Below are positions 63,759-64,000 of a stretch of DNA of 64,000 nucleotides, piece after piece. Position numbers and translations under genes: made by a program. Numbering within the stretch: the stretch's first letter is position 1; each line of letters opens with the position of its first letter. The notes below the pieces were generated by a model. The model did no database searches, was not told where the DNA came from, and saw only the letters and a list, made by a program, of their open reading frames with translations. The stretch lies in contig NC_035161.2 of the NCBI RefSeq assembly GCF_001659605.2, positions 28,939,691 through 29,003,690 of the forward strand. Reading direction: 5' to 3'. This stretch comes from Manihot esculenta. Taxonomy: Eukaryota > Streptophyta > Magnoliopsida > Malpighiales > Euphorbiaceae.

Positions 63759-64000
63759 TAATGATGGTTTTCAATTTCTTCTTCCATAACTTCTCTGTTA
63801 ATAAAACTTAATTTTCCTAACAGAAGGGGAAAGAGAGAAAGCTGAGAAGGGACAGATGGTGAACAGCCGATGGTAATATACTTTTCCTATTGCTAGTCAA
63901 GGGAGAGAGAGAGAGGAAGTTAAAAAAAAAAAAAGCAATACATTTTGAAGAGAGAAGATGCAAATGGAAAGAGAAGATAAATGTTGACCAACATAGAAGG
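63759..64000. other. Remaining intron or upstream sequence of the methyltransferase gene
   Basis: Purine-rich, with GAGAGAGAGAG and a poly-A run (about 63925-63936). No exon could be supported before the window ends. Confidence 0.4.

Noticed and set aside
1..64000. tRNA, rRNA or microRNA genes
   Set aside because: No cloverleaf, rRNA core or convincing precursor hairpin was recognised by eye; hairpins seen belong to transposons. A covariance-model scan would be decisive.

Overview
The window reads as nuclear DNA of a eudicot plant. Genes are split by AT-rich introns with GT-AG (once GC-AG) borders, spacers are very AT-rich, and about a third of the length is plant-type mobile DNA. Proteins resemble rosid sequences. 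A euphorb such as cassava or a relative is my guess from the look of the genes and of the Gypsy LTR, but it is not proven from sequence alone.

Layout. 1-12,450: a CLPR4 gene (minus strand, 7 exons, subunit of the chloroplast Clp protease) and an ankyrin/PGG membrane protein gene (plus strand, 2 exons). 12,700-19,670: a transposon graveyard with CACTA relics, LTR fragments, a complete TRIM element and a non-autonomous CACTA-like fold-back. 19,844-36,180: a tandem cluster of four GH28 polygalacturonase genes, all on the minus strand. Three are intact (389, 394 and 390 aa) and one has lost its catalytic exons. The spacers hold a LINE remnant, a solo Gypsy LTR and duplicated blocks that show how the cluster grew. 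37,913-39,381: LIL3 (plus strand), a chloroplast light-harvesting-like protein. 40,729-41,836: a 1.1-kb inverted-repeat element with a 9-bp target duplication whose core is a roughly 740-bp TTC microsatellite. 42,328-53,724: a full-length Ty3/Gypsy chromovirus-like element (minus strand, LTRs of about 2.3 kb) with five in-frame stops and a 1,446-bp solo LTR inserted between protease and reverse transcriptase. 54,672-55,871: a small basic unrecognised gene. 56,523-60,394: a 9-exon subtilase of the SBT2 group. 61,190-63,020: the last five exons of a TARBP1-like SpoU RNA methyltransferase gene that continues past the window; the intron upstream of these exons holds a second complete TRIM.

Functionally, CLPR4 and LIL3 act in the chloroplast (proteolysis; tetrapyrrole and chlorophyll synthesis). 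The polygalacturonases and the subtilase carry signal peptides and should act in the cell wall or apoplast. From memory, CLPR4, LIL3 and the SpoU methyltransferase lie on one stretch of Arabidopsis chromosome 4 (the last two as neighbours), so the host genes look like an old conserved block. The polygalacturonase array and the transposons would be lineage-specific additions.

I did not find a clearly new biological system. The most noteworthy structures are the mosaic polygalacturonase array, the TTC-filled fold-back element, the palindrome-rich Gypsy LTRs and the unrecognised small gene. All exon borders were read by eye from splice signals and protein continuity; no alignment or search was run.
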